Positions 1 through 10,841 of a stretch of DNA of 64,000 nucleotides are shown one piece after another (the first letter of the stretch is position 1; each line of letters opens with the position of its first letter). The position numbers were made by a program, and so were the translations under genes. Source of the DNA: Inia geoffrensis (taxonomy: Eukaryota; Chordata; Mammalia; Artiodactyla; Iniidae); assembly GCA_036417435.1 (NCBI GenBank), contig CM070913.1:4522180-4586179 (forward strand). Reading direction: 5' to 3'. Below the pieces are notes generated by a model that was given only the letters and a program-made list of their open reading frames with translations, was not told where the DNA came from and did not search any database.

Positions 1-3000
1 ATTGGGTGAAAATGGCATTTTGGACCTGTTAGTTCATTATGTTAACGAACCTAACAGAACAAATAATTGTTGGATTTTATAACCCAAGTTTCATAATAAA
101 TTTGCCTTTTAGCTAAAACATACTTTAAAAGCTACAGTGAGCAAAGGAAAAATATTCTTCAATACAATTCAGATTTTTTTATTGGGGGCAAATAATTTAG
201 AATCACCACCTGTAATTTTTCTTACTGGGGTCTGTATGAAGTACCATAACATGATCACTTCAATTGTTATTTCCACTTGTTTCACTATCAAAATCTCAGT
301 AGGATTAGCATTCCATAAAAGTTACAGAGAAGCACAAATTTCACAAGACAGTCTTGAATACAATGAATGCAAATGAAAAGCCTCTAATACGTCATGTGGG
401 CCATTGAAATTTTGGGTGCATATTTTAAGAATGTTTTCAAACAACAACAAGCACTTCAACTGAATGGGTTGGTAGGGGAGAACCAAAACGAGCCTGTTTC
501 ACTAGGGACACAGCTCTTTAGAAGCAGCAAGACTGCAGTTGAGTCCAGAGTGAAAGCAGCGGCCTTCTGCCACATTCAGGAAAGTGAGATGCAAAATAAG
601 TTGTTATAACTTGCTTCGATGGCAGTTCTCGTTACAGTGATTACGTGCATCATGTTACAGTGTAGATGTGCTCATCTGGAAGTATTTATCTTTAAAAAAA
701 TGCTTTCTGTGTAACTAGAAAACCCATATAGGAGAGATCTGACAGCAGCTCCAGATTTTATCATGCAACTTCTAAAGCCCTTAATCCTGCCATTGCTTTA
801 AGCCAGTATTATGTCGGATTCAAATGTATCCAACTACCTTTCAATTAAATTTACATTTGTAACTGGCTTTTGCATTCTAAAAATAGAAGTTATTATATCC
901 ATTTATTGACATGGCTTAAAAATTTTTGTTTCAAGGTAAAACCACGGCAATGAGCCACTGTAACAACAGTACAAGGTTTGAGAAATTTATTTCCAACGCA
1001 ATGGGAAAATTCTTTCTTCCTTAAAGGGGGAACCGAAAAACAAGCACTGTTAACAGTATCATTAATGTCGAAATAATTTACTTTTTGCATACTGGCTGCT
1101 CAATAACTAAGAGACTTCAAACTGTAAATAGGCAGGGGCTTACAGTGCACCAGGGTTCTCTTAGAACTAGTGAAGAAAAACGCCAGCCAATGCACCCGGT
1201 AACAGAACTTAACCAAGAGTCTTCCCTTCTTGGTTAACAGGAATATTTGGTTGAAGTTACTTTCTGAAAGTGCCACGCAGTTTTGCTGTATTCGCTGGCT
1301 ATCAATGCGAGGAAGAAGATGTATTGGAAAGAACTCTCTACTTTGCTAACACCGAGGATGTACCAGCCATGGCTGTGAGCCGGGTGTCTGCACGTAATGC
1401 CGAGTCTGTCTTCCTGAACGCAGTCAGGAGGAGCGAAAAGAACGGAGGCTAAAAGAGGAAGCTATTTCAGGTGGAGAGGAAGTGTGCAATTAGTTTCTAC
1501 AGCTATCCCCACACTTGCTATTTATACCTGAGATTTCCAGGGTTTCTAAGCCTCACCGTTCAAACGTTCTCGAGTAAGTGTGCCGCCTCTTGGGGCTACA
1601 GGAGGGGGAAGGGGTGCCATCGCCTTTCAGAGAGGCCTCCAACCAAAAAACAGCTTCAGCAGCAGTCTTAAAATGACATGATTTTTTTTCCTTCTCACTG
1701 ATAAAAAATGCAGAAAACGTTTAGCAAAAATGTCCCTATTCTTAGGATAACTTTGGGTGTGAAAGGATCCCCTTCCCATTTCTCTCTCAGCTCCGATTCC
1801 TGGTCTGCTATACAATACACAAGGATCACGTTATACAAGGATCATGTCTTCGCTGCCTGCAAATGCGTATGTGGCCTTCCAAATAAAAACGACGTAGCAG
1901 AAGATGGACAGAATGTTTACACTCACGATGATCTTTTAAAGCCACGAGTTAAAAGCATGCCTGTAACACAGATAAGAATATTTGAGACAAGATGCTTTCT
2001 TTAAAAAATTCAAACTGCGGTTCTCAGCAAGGCTTTCTTATTCTCTCCTTCCAGGAGGCTGGCCCTTGTAAATAAGTAACCGAATTACAAAGAGTAGTAA
2101 ACAGGTGTTTGATAATTTTGCTGATGAGGCTCCAACTCTCACCTTTATTCTGCCACCCTTTTGCTACGCATTTTAAATCCCTTACAATTAACGAAAAGAG
2201 AAGCAAACGTTCCTTACCGGGAAAAGGAATGTTAACTTCTCCACTTTAATCAGTAACTTGAAAATGCCACGTGGGTCTCTAGGAAAGGAAACCTTACTTT
2301 CTCCTGTGCCTTTTCCATCCCTTAAAAATCTAGGAAGCATTTTTCAAGTTTTCCCAAATTGTTAGGAGACACTATTTTCTTGCAAATTAATTCTTTTTAA
2401 CTCCTTATGATACCTTTGAATCCCATAAAGAAAGATGAATTATCGCATACTGAGCCCAAGCTGTGAAACAGGAGGAGACAAATAGAGACCCCTACTGTGT
2501 TTAACAATGTAGAAGAAATTCCAGACGCAACAGAAAAATTTTGTCCTTTTCCTAGACCTCCAAGCGTGTGAGCTCGGAGCGGAACAGCGGAGGGCGCTCG
2601 TGCCTCGCCCAAGCCGCACTGACCCGCAGGTCGCTTCCGCCGACTCAGCGGCCCACGCCTCAAATTTGTTAAGTAAGGACCACCTGTGGCACAGGCGCCA
2701 AACGTCTTCTGTTTAAAACATTTGCGGTTTTTCATCTGTGGGGTGATGCACCAGGGAGGGGAAACACTGTTTCCTTTATGGACACACGCAGATGGAAAGC
2801 GGCCACAACGTTCACTTGTTTTAACTATCTGCTGCATCAAATAATAAGATGTTTGTTACACTTTAAGGTTGCACAATAGTTCTTTCACTCACATGTTACG
2901 CTGTAATCTCGCTTACGATGAATACACGGGTATCACTGTGCCTCACCGAGAACGCCCAAACCTGGAATACGGCGGCAAATGCAAACAATTTCCATCAAAG

Positions 3001-6000
3001 CTCGGGGAGGGGGAAAAACAAGGTCTGTGCAGGGTCACCTACGGTTCAGAGGCGGAGGTTTAAACTCACACATGAAATTAAACGTGCTGCTCCACGACAC
3101 CCCTCTTCGGAAGCGCCTACGGGCCTGGACACGTCACTTTTCAAATCCACTGCGCATAAAAATACATAAATAAGCAAAGCCACTTAGACGTATAAACACC
3201 TGGGTCTAACAGCCCCAGAGCAGCAGGAACTACACGGTGTCCGGGAACGAGGCGCCGACCAGCTGTAACCCTCCGACTGCTTGCACTCGGGGTTAGGTCA
3301 TTAAATCATTTCCATGATTTGTCATCACCTCACCGCACTGTTCCATTTCTACGGGCGAAGTTTACACACATGCGAAAAGCCATCCAGGAAAAGCCCTGCC
3401 CTGGGGGGTTGAAGCCAGTGGCTCTGCATGTGCAGAGCCCTAAGTCAATTACCAAACGGTGCTGTGAAGAGGGCACTCGGGAACAGAGGACCGAGAATGC
3501 CGGCGAATTAAGACCAAGTGCCACGGCACCTGCAGGGTTAATTAAACAGTTCAAGATGTAACAGCCACACAAAAGAAAACGGTTCTCTCTCCCTCTTTGA
3601 GCACTATAAACACTTGTGCTGAACTAGATGGGCATTTGATAAACCGAGCAGCACAGAGCAAACTCGTGGGTCCCCGGTCCGCACTCAGAGCCAGCGTTAA
3701 CACTTAACAGAACCCTGGTGAGTCCTGTTGCCAAGGTCAACAGCACAGATGCACTCATTGTATTCTGAGCTTGACATCTAGTGGCCACCCCTGGCAGGGC
3801 AAGGTTAAATCAGGTCTGTCGCAGCAGCACCCTGAACCACCCACCTTCGCAGAGACGGGTGGGAAGCTGCCAGTCCCCTGCACGCCCTCCTTCCCACAGA
3901 CCCCAGGCCACCAAGGCTGGACGCTGTGTGGGCCCCAAGGCTTCCCGGGAATTAGGAGGGGAGGGGTCCCCGATGGTTAGCATAACGAATCAGGGATGAC
4001 CGGAGAAGACAGGCCCACGGAGGGCACCGTGGAGTTGGACGCCACCCTGGCAGCCTCAGGTCTCTTTGGTGGGCAATGGTTCGGCCCAGAGAACTCTTGC
4101 CTTCAACAAACAGATCAAATCCTAATCTCTAACATAAATAGAGTCCATTACATTATTTTATTATTTCAATTAATATCTCACTTTCTGTGATATGACTTGC
4201 CTTATTTGCTTGGGTTTCACAGTCAACTAAAACTGCAGTTTAGGTCATAAAGGTGTTCAACTTAACAAGAGAAAAAAAATCTAAGGACCGGGCTCTTTCT
4301 TTCAAATATAAAAGTTTATGTAAGGTAATAGTAAAACATTCCATTTGTACACGGACTTTACTTATGCCTGACTTTATATGAAGTGTGTGGCAACTGCACA
4401 TATGCTGTAATTACAAACCTGTCCCACCAGTGGTAGAATTAGCCCTCATCTTCACAAGACTAAGATATGCTGTTCGTATCCTAGCAACTGGTCAAGAAAT
4501 CATGAAGGAAAATGAGAACTAACAAACTAACAAAACCTCTTCCTATTATTAGTTAAAAATTATCCTTCTTGAAACTATTTGCAGCATTGAAGGATGGGGC
4601 ATGACCTCATTGACAGTGAAGAAGGTTTTTATTTCATGTAAATAAAATACTTACATTTAAGAATGCTAAATTCTAACTGGTGTTCAGTACACAGAACGGA
4701 ACTCTTGGTTGTACCTTTGCTGAATTCCCCCCAAAATAAAATGTTCTTGGAGCTATCTTGGGGTGAATGGCAAAAGCCTCTTAGAGATTGTACTGGAAAA
4801 TGAAACCTGACCCACTCTGGCCTGCTTTTGCCATCATCTTGTACACAAAACACAATCAGCTTGGTAAGTAATTCCTGCTGTTGGTCCATGCCTTCTTCAT
4901 TTTCTGGCTCTAAACAGATCAAAAAATATTGCATTATGAGTAGACTGTGGAAGTTTAAATGCGCCTAAAAAAAAAAAAAATCCCTTAACTGTAACATAAT
5001 CAGCTCTTTCTCTGTAAGGTGAGAATTCATTGGCATGCTTTTTATTGGCCACCAAATTATGCATTTTTAAATAGGTTAGGATTTTAAATGTCATTTAAAA
5101 AATAAACGTTCGCAAATTCTTCCTTTCCTTTCCCTCCCTGCTTAACTTACTCCTTACCTTTCATGTTTCAGAGGAAACAGTCTGCCTAGGGATGTCAGAA
5201 AGTGGCTTCTGTATTGTTTCCTTGTGGAATGCTGAATTGTAAGTGTGTGAGTGAGTGCCCAGAGCTCTGCGGGCAAACCGTGCACAGACAGATGAAAGAG
5301 AAAAGATCTCTTCACCCAGGGCTGGGGGCCTTCTTCCCCTTAATTCAAACACAGTCTATGAACACCACTAGCAAAGTCTTAAATCACAGGATCATTTAAA
5401 AGGATTTTTAAGATAGCCATGTAACTGTGAGTTGGCAGAAAATAAAAACAAACAAAATACAGGATGGCAAACTGCTTTAAATTATAATATCCTTTTGTTT
5501 CTCCTTAAATACATATTTTCCTTCTAAGGACAGTAAAATGTATCTTTCCTAAGCTGTATTTTATCCAGTGGAGGACAGCGACAAACACCTTTTAAAGCTC
5601 TTAGTAGGAGTGTAAGTGTTGTTCCGTCATTAGAAGTTTTAATTAATTTTTTCTTAGAACAAAAATATTCAGCTGGCTCAAAAGATTTCATTATTGTGGC
5701 ACACATTTAATTAACTGAATCCTAAAGCTGCATCCCATTTATTTCTAAATTTTCAGAAACAGGAATGAAACAATTTGCAATTTTAAAAGACAGTACCTAG
5801 TGGGAATGTAAGTTTAGTCCCAGTCATCCTTAAAACACATTTTTGCAACAGGATAACTTTAGAACTTTACATAAATCTTTATCACTTTTTCTCATTCTAC
5901 ATATGTCATCATATTTCATTCCTGCAATACGGTTTGGAGAGCACTGAAGCATTTTTGGGCAGCTGTCTTTTCACTGCTTGCCTAAAAACCAAAGCCTGAA

Positions 6001-8651
6001 AGATAATAGTCATATTTCTTTTTTTTTTTTTAAGAAATAAAGTCTTCTACTGTAAATTAATGTGACTGCCTCCCCCCATATTATACTAAAATTTTTGCAT
6101 AGAATATTTGTGTTTCATGTCATTATCAAGAACCTTCAATTTTATTGCGGGCATCTACTGCTTTAATTAACATGTAACATCCAAAGGAATACAAAGGAAT
6201 TATTTACTTCATTTCTAAAACACTGTAAACTAACTTAGCTCACTTGTAACTTCATGCATAGTCTGTTTATTTCCGCTGCATTTAACAAAATATAATTTTG
6301 AGAATATCTGATTCACGTTGGAGTAATTTAGTTTTCCCAACCATTTATCTTAAAAAAAAATATTTTACTTAGTTCTCCTCCTGATGACGGTCAGTACAAC
6401 AGAGCAATCTATACGTGAACATGCCTTAAGTGAAGAGAGAACAGACTATCTTTTATGCTCTATGCACAATCAGCTTCGGAATAATTAAATCAGAAAGAAC
6501 TATTTTTTAAACAGTTTGCCCGAACAATCGAGGGAACACACTACTTGACTAAGGCTCAGCCCTAGACAGGCTATTTTTGGCCTGTTGCAAAATATGATCA
6601 GGAACTGTGGCAATATCTTGATTACAACTCTGAATGATTGTGAAAAACACAGCCTGACAGAAACTTTAATCCCACGGTGGGTAAAAAAAAAAACCTGAAT
6701 ATGTTTCACCCCTAAATAAATTCAGTAACAACAAGGGGAATTCAAAAGAGAACTTGTGAATAATTTACTCCATCTTAGGTTTTCAAATAAGGGCTCTGGA
6801 CCCCTCCACACGCTTACACTAGGAGGTTCACCACGCTCTCATTTCTGAAGTGAAATTAAAAATGAATAGCAGTGCCTCAGCTTGTTAATTGTTAAATACA
6901 AGGGGTTTTACTCTATTAATTAAAATATGCTTTAATAAAAGGAGACATTGCACATTTTGATAACGACCCTACAAAGCTGAGAAGTATTTACATTGTTGCA
7001 TTTTGGGGCGGCTGTGAAAGCCGATTTTAAGCTATTCAGGAGCCACAATAATAAAGCTTTAAAATTCCTCACTGGGATGCAATGTAGTTCTTTTGAAGGA
7101 AAGACTGTCTTTCTCATTCGGCAGAAATAAATCCATTCATTTGATCATGTAGTCATTGAGGGCAATAGAAAACAAACCAAGTGTGAGAAATTCTATGTGA
7201 TGAAGTAAACAAAACAAAAAAAAAATCCATTTCCATGACAAAAAGATTCTTTGTCCTTAATCTACCCACCATATGCAAGCGTTTCTTTTTAGCATATCTC
7301 CCGTTCTAATCTTGGGTGACCAGGCGACACAGATAAGACTCCCCTACCTCCGCTGCGACAAAAAGACCCTCACGAGTTCTCAAATTTTGTTTAATTCCTG
7401 AATTCCCAGCCGCGTAAGAAGTCTTTGCTCCCGTTCTCCATTCCGATGCGGACGTATACCGGCTTTTGCAAACTTTACGACACCGCACGCTAAACTCTTC
7501 AACTTTTTATTTTCTGCAGGCTAATTCTCAAAGCGAAAAGACGCGTATCTGCTCTAAACCACTTAGAATAGGTTAATCCAAAAAGTTGGCCGGCCTATTT
7601 TGTAGGGAACAAACTACTCGATGCCCGGGCTCCAGGGCAGTGGAGGGTCGCCCTGCGTCCCGCGATCGCGCCGCGGCCGCCCCTCCCGCCCCCTGGGGAC
7701 CCGCGGGCAGCGGGAGGCCGGAGCGGCCGGGGCCCTAACTTCCCGGGCTGGGGCGCGGCCACGGCCAGCCGGCTCCTCGCCGGGCGCTAACTTTCGTGGC
7801 TCCTACTTTCCCTCCTGGATGGGCAGGAAGTTCCTACCCGCCAGCTGGCTGCAGAGCTGCCCGCGGCGCCTCCAAAAGAACAGGAAGAGGCCCCAGAAAA
7901 CCGAGAGGCACCAAAAACGTGCCGGGGTCCTACCGCGTGCAAGGACCACCCCCCCGCGCCGCTGCGCAGCTCACCCCGGGGTTAATTCCCAAGGCGGCCA
8001 TTAGGAAAGGCCAGGCGACACCGACTTCCTACTCTCCTCGGAATGGGATCACTGGTTTGTCGGCTCGCCCGGACCTCGCGTGCTCCGCGGCCCTCGGGCA
8101 CACGGGGCGGCCGCTGGCCAGCCGCGGTCAGGGCGGCGGACCCGCTCCGAGCGCGCAGCGGCCAGGGCGCCGGGCGCTTAACAAAGCTGTCCCGGCAGCG
8201 GCCTCCCCGGCCCGCGTCCGGTGGTGGGTGAGCCCCGGACGCGTCCCCGCCGCCGCGACCGCCCTGGGGACGCCGCGATCGCCGAGGCCGGCCCCGGCGT
8301 CCGGGCTAGGGGAGCCCGAGGGGCGGCGCGGAGGCGGCGGCGCGGCCCCTCCCGCCAGCGCCCGGCTCGGCCCGCCGGCCTCCGCCGGGCAGCGCGGACT
8401 CCGAGCGGTCCCAGAGCCGTGGCGCCTCCGTGCGCAGCTCAACTCCGGGCGGCCGAGCCAAGTTTAGTTCTCCCTCACTCCCGCGCCGCGCGCTCCGGTG
8501 GATGACCGGGTCCCCGGGCAGGCCCGCCCGGGCCGAGCGCCGCGCGGCAGACACTGGCTCGCAGGAGCCGGGGAACTTCCCCGGTGCGCAGCGCCCGCCG
8601 CCCGCGCTCCCCCCAGGCCCCCGGGCGCCGCCGCGGTCCGCGGGCCCTCAC
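1..8651 (-). other. SALL3: SALL3 intron 1 (partial)
   Basis: This is the intron downstream of SALL3 exon 1 on the minus strand; its acceptor is not in the window. From 1 to about 7300 it is AT-rich and almost free of recognisable SINEs or LINEs, apart from short A or T runs (for example 4968-4981 and 6020-6032). From 7600 it merges into the promoter CpG island. No open frame here resembles a known protein. Introns of developmental regulators that lack repeats often hold enhancers; that is inference here. Confidence 0.8.
3772..3787 (-). promoter_or_regulatory. CTCF-like site in intron 1
   Basis: The minus strand reads TGGCCACTAGATGTCA. The core agrees with the CTCF consensus CCASYAGRKGGC at 11 of 12 positions and has the typical TGG lead-in. 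One match by eye in 64 kb is weak evidence of binding. Confidence 0.35.
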
Positions 8652-8654
8652 CGT
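8646..8654 (-). other. SALL3: SALL3 exon 1 splice donor
   Basis: The minus strand reads CACG|GTGAGGG, with the intron GT at 8651-8650. GTGAGG is a near-consensus donor. It interrupts the coding frame after the first base of codon 28, matching the phase of other SALL genes. Confidence 0.88.
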
Positions 8655-8733
8655 GCTCGGGAGCCCCGTCCGGCGGCGGCAGCTCCTCGTCCGACTTGAG
8701 GTGCTGGGGCTTGGCCTGCTTGCGCCGAGACAT
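8652..8733 (-). CDS. SALL3: SALL3, first coding exon (N-terminus; gene continues beyond left edge)
   Basis: This exon encodes the N-terminus of a spalt-like C2H2 zinc-finger transcription factor, a nuclear DNA-binding repressor used in limb, neural and craniofacial development. The minus strand reads MSRRKQAKPQH, the conserved SALL N-terminal motif that in family members recruits the NuRD corepressor. It is followed by LKSDEELPPPDGAPEH. LKSDEEL and DGAPEH match SALL3 as I remember it and differ from SALL1, which continues FQSD. The exon holds 27 full codons plus one base (82 nt), so the donor is in phase 1, as expected for SALL exon 1. The start ATG (8731-8733) has A at -3 and T at +4, an adequate Kozak context. 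The zinc-finger exon is absent from the window, so it must lie beyond position 1. The tail PPPDG differs slightly from the remembered human LPPDG. Family assignment is very secure; choosing SALL3 over its paralogs is strong but rests on only 27 residues. Confidence 0.93.
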
Positions 8734-8737
8734 GCTG

Positions 8738-8773
8738 CTAGCGGCGCGCGGGCCCCGCGCGGGGAAGCGGCAT
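8738..8773 (-). promoter_or_regulatory. Terminal uORF (11 codons) abutting the SALL3 start
   Basis: An ATG at 8773-8771 opens MPLPRAGPARR and stops at TAG 8740-8738. Only CAGC separates this stop from the SALL3 ATG at 8733. The start context is weak (C at -3, C at +4), so leaky scanning or short-range reinitiation would be needed for SALL3 translation. Confidence 0.45.
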
Positions 8774-8868
8774 CAGCGGGGCGGCCAGCGGGGACAGCGC
8801 GGGGCGGCCGGGCGGGCGCGGGGCGCGGGGCGCGGGCGGCGGCGGCGGCGGCTGCGCGGGCCGCGCAT
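8773..8868 (-). promoter_or_regulatory. Arg/Pro-rich uORF (31 codons) in SALL3 leader
   Basis: An ATG at 8868-8866 opens a 31-codon frame, rich in arginine and proline, with five consecutive CGC codons after codon 6. Its TGA stop (8775-8773) shares the final A with the next ATG, giving the termination-reinitiation string TGATG. The start context is weak (C at -3). Confidence 0.42.
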
Positions 8869-8880
8869 GGGGCTGAGCAA

Positions 8881-8907
8881 TTAGACTGGTGAATAATGCA
8901 TGGCCAT
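8881..8907 (-). promoter_or_regulatory. Short uORF (8 codons) in SALL3 leader
   Basis: An ATG at 8907-8905 opens an 8-codon frame, MAMHYSPV, closed by TAA at 8883-8881. A second in-frame ATG occurs at codon 3. The context has C at -3 and G at +4, so it is moderate at best. Confidence 0.4.
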
Positions 8908-8925
8908 TAGCGGAGGGCCGCGCCG

Positions 8926-8930
8926 ATTGG
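8926..8930 (-). promoter_or_regulatory. CCAAT box
   Basis: The minus strand reads GGCCAATCG, an NF-Y-type CCAAT core with good flanks. It lies downstream of the predicted TATA start, so it may serve a second, TATA-less start closer to the ATG. Confidence 0.42.
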
Positions 8931-8957
8931 CCGGCCTCCAGCGGACTCGGGCGGCCT

Positions 8958-8965
8958 ATGCAAAT
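8958..8965 (+). promoter_or_regulatory. POU octamer ATGCAAAT
   Basis: This is an exact consensus octamer (ATGCAAAT) for POU factors, inside an otherwise very GC-rich island and 28 bp from the CCAAT box. AATTAG/CATTAG homeodomain-type cores flank it at 8879-8884, 8905-8910 and 8980-8985. The AT-rich island within the CpG island is not explained by base composition. Confidence 0.45.
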
Positions 8966-9045
8966 GAGGCCGCGCTCGCAATTAGCGTCCGCGCGGCGAG
9001 GAGGGGCCGGCGCCTGCGGGACCCGGGCGCGCGGCCGGCGCCGCC

Positions 9046-9051
9046 TCACAT
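9046..9051 (-). promoter_or_regulatory. Minimal start-stop uORF in SALL3 leader
   Basis: The minus strand reads ATGTGA, a start codon followed at once by a stop. Start-stop elements can stall ribosomes in mammalian leaders. It matters only if transcription begins upstream of here, as the TATA box predicts. Confidence 0.4.
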
Positions 9052-9196
9052 CGCGGGCTCCGCGCTCCTTGGCGCCCGGTGCGGCCCGGCGGGCCGGGAG
9101 CGGCGCGGGCCGCGGCGGCCGCCTGGCCCCGGGCACAGGCAGCAAACTTTGGCGGCGTCCGCGCGGCGCCTCTCCGCCGGCGCGCCGGGCTCGCCC

Positions 9197-9203
9197 CTTT
9201 ATA
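9197..9203 (-). promoter_or_regulatory. SALL3: TATA box of the SALL3 promoter
   Basis: The minus strand reads TATAAAGGGGCG, a full TATAAAG match followed by G-rich sequence. It sits inside the CpG island about 465 bp upstream of the SALL3 ATG in the right orientation. GC-box-like CCGCCC/CCACCC sequences lie just upstream at 9240-9280. Confidence 0.62.
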
Positions 9204-9601
9204 GAGTGTCTGCGCCGCCGCCCGCGCCCCACGCCGCGCCCCCCCCCCGCCACCGCCCGCCACCCCTCCCGGAGCGGGCGGCCGCGGGCAGGGCTCCGGC
9301 CGGCGCCTTTGTCTCGCCGGGCTGCTCGGGCGCCGAGCCTCCTGCGCTCCGGGCGCGGAGGGCCGGCCGGCCGCCTCCACTCGTCCGCAGCGGCTCTCGG
9401 CGCGCCGGCCCCGCTCAGGCTCTGGTGTCCCCTCTCTCCGGACCTTCTCTCCGGGCTCGTGTCCCCTCCGCGGGCTCCCCCGGCGGCCGGCCCGGCCCGG
9501 AGGCTCGCGGCCGGAGCGGAGCGGAGTGCGCACGCCGGGGTGGCGGGACTTCGGCAAGACCAACTTTCCGGTTCGGAAGCTGCGCGGGCCGAGCGGCTCC
9601 T

Positions 9602-9630
9602 CCCCTCCCCTCCCCTCGTCCTCCCTCCCC
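9602..9630 (-). promoter_or_regulatory. G-quadruplex-type run upstream of SALL3
   Basis: The minus strand carries five runs of three or four G separated by loops of 1, 7, 1 and 1 bases, a canonical G4 pattern. It lies about 400 bp upstream of the TATA box, in a longer polypyrimidine (plus-strand) stretch from 9596 to 9670. It may also form triplex DNA. Confidence 0.5.
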
Positions 9631-10821
9631 TCCGCTACCACCCCCGTCTCCCCGCCTCCCCCCCCACCCTGGGCCCCTTGACTCCTGAGCGCCCGCCCCG
9701 TCCGCCGCCGCCACCGGGGCCGCCTCGGCCCTTCTGCCGCCCGCCGGGCCTCCCCGCCGCCAGCGGCTCCTTAAATCCAGGGGAAGGGAGGGGATGACAG
9801 GGCTCCGGTGTGCCCCCCCCCACCAGTTCCCTAGCCCGATGGGTGTAGTTCTGGGGCGCCCGTGGCGTGGGCAGGGGGCGCAGGGTGCCCCGAGACCGCG
9901 CTACTGAAAGTTCCAAGTCCACAAAAGTCCCGCGCGCGGCCCCCCTTGTTCTAGGACTGTCGGGGGCGACGTGGGGGGAGGGCAGGTGAGGGGAAGCGCA
10001 CATTCGGACCGGCCCAGCATCCCCGGGCAGCCGGCGCCGCGCGCTTCCCGCACGCGCACCCACCCTTCGCGGGTTGTCAGGCACGCGCCCTCGCCCCCGC
10101 GCGCGCACCCCACCGCAACCGTGCACACGCGCCCTCGCCCACTCCCGCGCGCTCATTCCCGCGCGTGTCCTCCATAGCGAGCGGCTGTTGGGATGTGCTC
10201 CAGGCCCCGTCGCCGCAGAGCCTGCGCCTGTGCCCCCGCCCCAGCGTGTCTTTTTTGATTTCCTAAATTTATTTTTTTTGTCCTCACAAGTGGCCCTGTC
10301 TGGTACGAAGCTTTGGCACAGATGGCCTCCCGGCGCTTCCCCCAGTGTCGCGTGCTGGCGGGGAAGAGCCGGCGAGCACACAGCCCCGGGCGCCCAGAGG
10401 GCTGCGATCTCCCTGCGTGGCTGGGCGCGGGGCCCTGACTGGTGGGGACCCCCCGCCCCGGCTGGACCCCGGACCTGTGCCGCTCGCCGGGCTCTCCAAG
10501 GGCTGCTTTTCCGTTCTAGAATCTTCCCGCTACCCAGCCGCGGTTCTCCCGCGCGCCTCTAATTGTGTAAGTTTCACGAAGCAACAGCTTTGGGCTCCAG
10601 GAAAAGCGCAGGAAAATCATACAGAGGAAGGAAGTGCCCAGGTTGGAATCATCTCCAAAGAGACCCCGCCGCCACTTTTGCCACCCTTCTCCCAACCAAT
10701 CCCTGAAGGTCGGTTTTGTTTTGCTGTTTGGTGGCAGGCGTATTCACTTAGGAAATTTTGTTTTTGAAAAGAAAAAAATGACATCTGAAAGATGTTCGAA
10801 ATCTAGAGTTACCCCCTCCCT

Positions 10822-10841
10822 CACACACACACACACACACC
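10822..10841 (+). repeat. (CA)n microsatellite
   Basis: About ten CA units lie at the upstream edge of the promoter region. Nothing else notable is attached to it. Confidence 0.85.

Larger units (their letters stand above)
8734..9173 (-). other. SALL3: Predicted SALL3 5' untranslated leader
   Basis: The leader is placed between the start codon and a start site expected about 30 bp downstream of the TATA box at 9197-9203. It is about 440 nt and extremely GC-rich, with a run of CGC codons in one frame, and contains four upstream ATG units (listed separately). The start site is inferred from the TATA position. CpG-island genes often use several start sites, so the leader could be shorter or longer. 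Confidence 0.5.
7620..10560. promoter_or_regulatory. SALL3: SALL3 promoter CpG island
   Basis: Sequence is strongly GC-rich with dense CpG dinucleotides and many GC boxes, starting abruptly near 7620 and fading near 10560. It covers the 5' end of intron 1, exon 1, the predicted leader, the TATA box and about 1.4 kb upstream. Long open frames on both strands here come from the scarcity of stop codons in GC-rich DNA and are not genes. Spalt genes usually have large Polycomb-regulated islands; that state is inferred. Confidence 0.85.

Noticed and set aside
4629..4934. A 101-codon minus-strand frame in SALL3 intron 1
   Set aside because: Mixed composition looks protein-like, but there is no known domain, no clear flanking splice sites and it lies in AT-rich intronic DNA; chance is likelier.
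8738..9253. A 171-codon open frame on the minus strand ending just before SALL3
   Set aside because: It is Arg/Pro/Ala-rich low-complexity sequence from GC-rich DNA, starts upstream of the predicted transcription start, and has no recognisable domain. Only its last 11 codons are kept, as a uORF.
8889..9797. Overlapping 200-300 codon frames on both strands in the CpG island
   Set aside because: Stops are rare in GC-rich DNA; frames overlap on both strands and have no domain or codon evidence.
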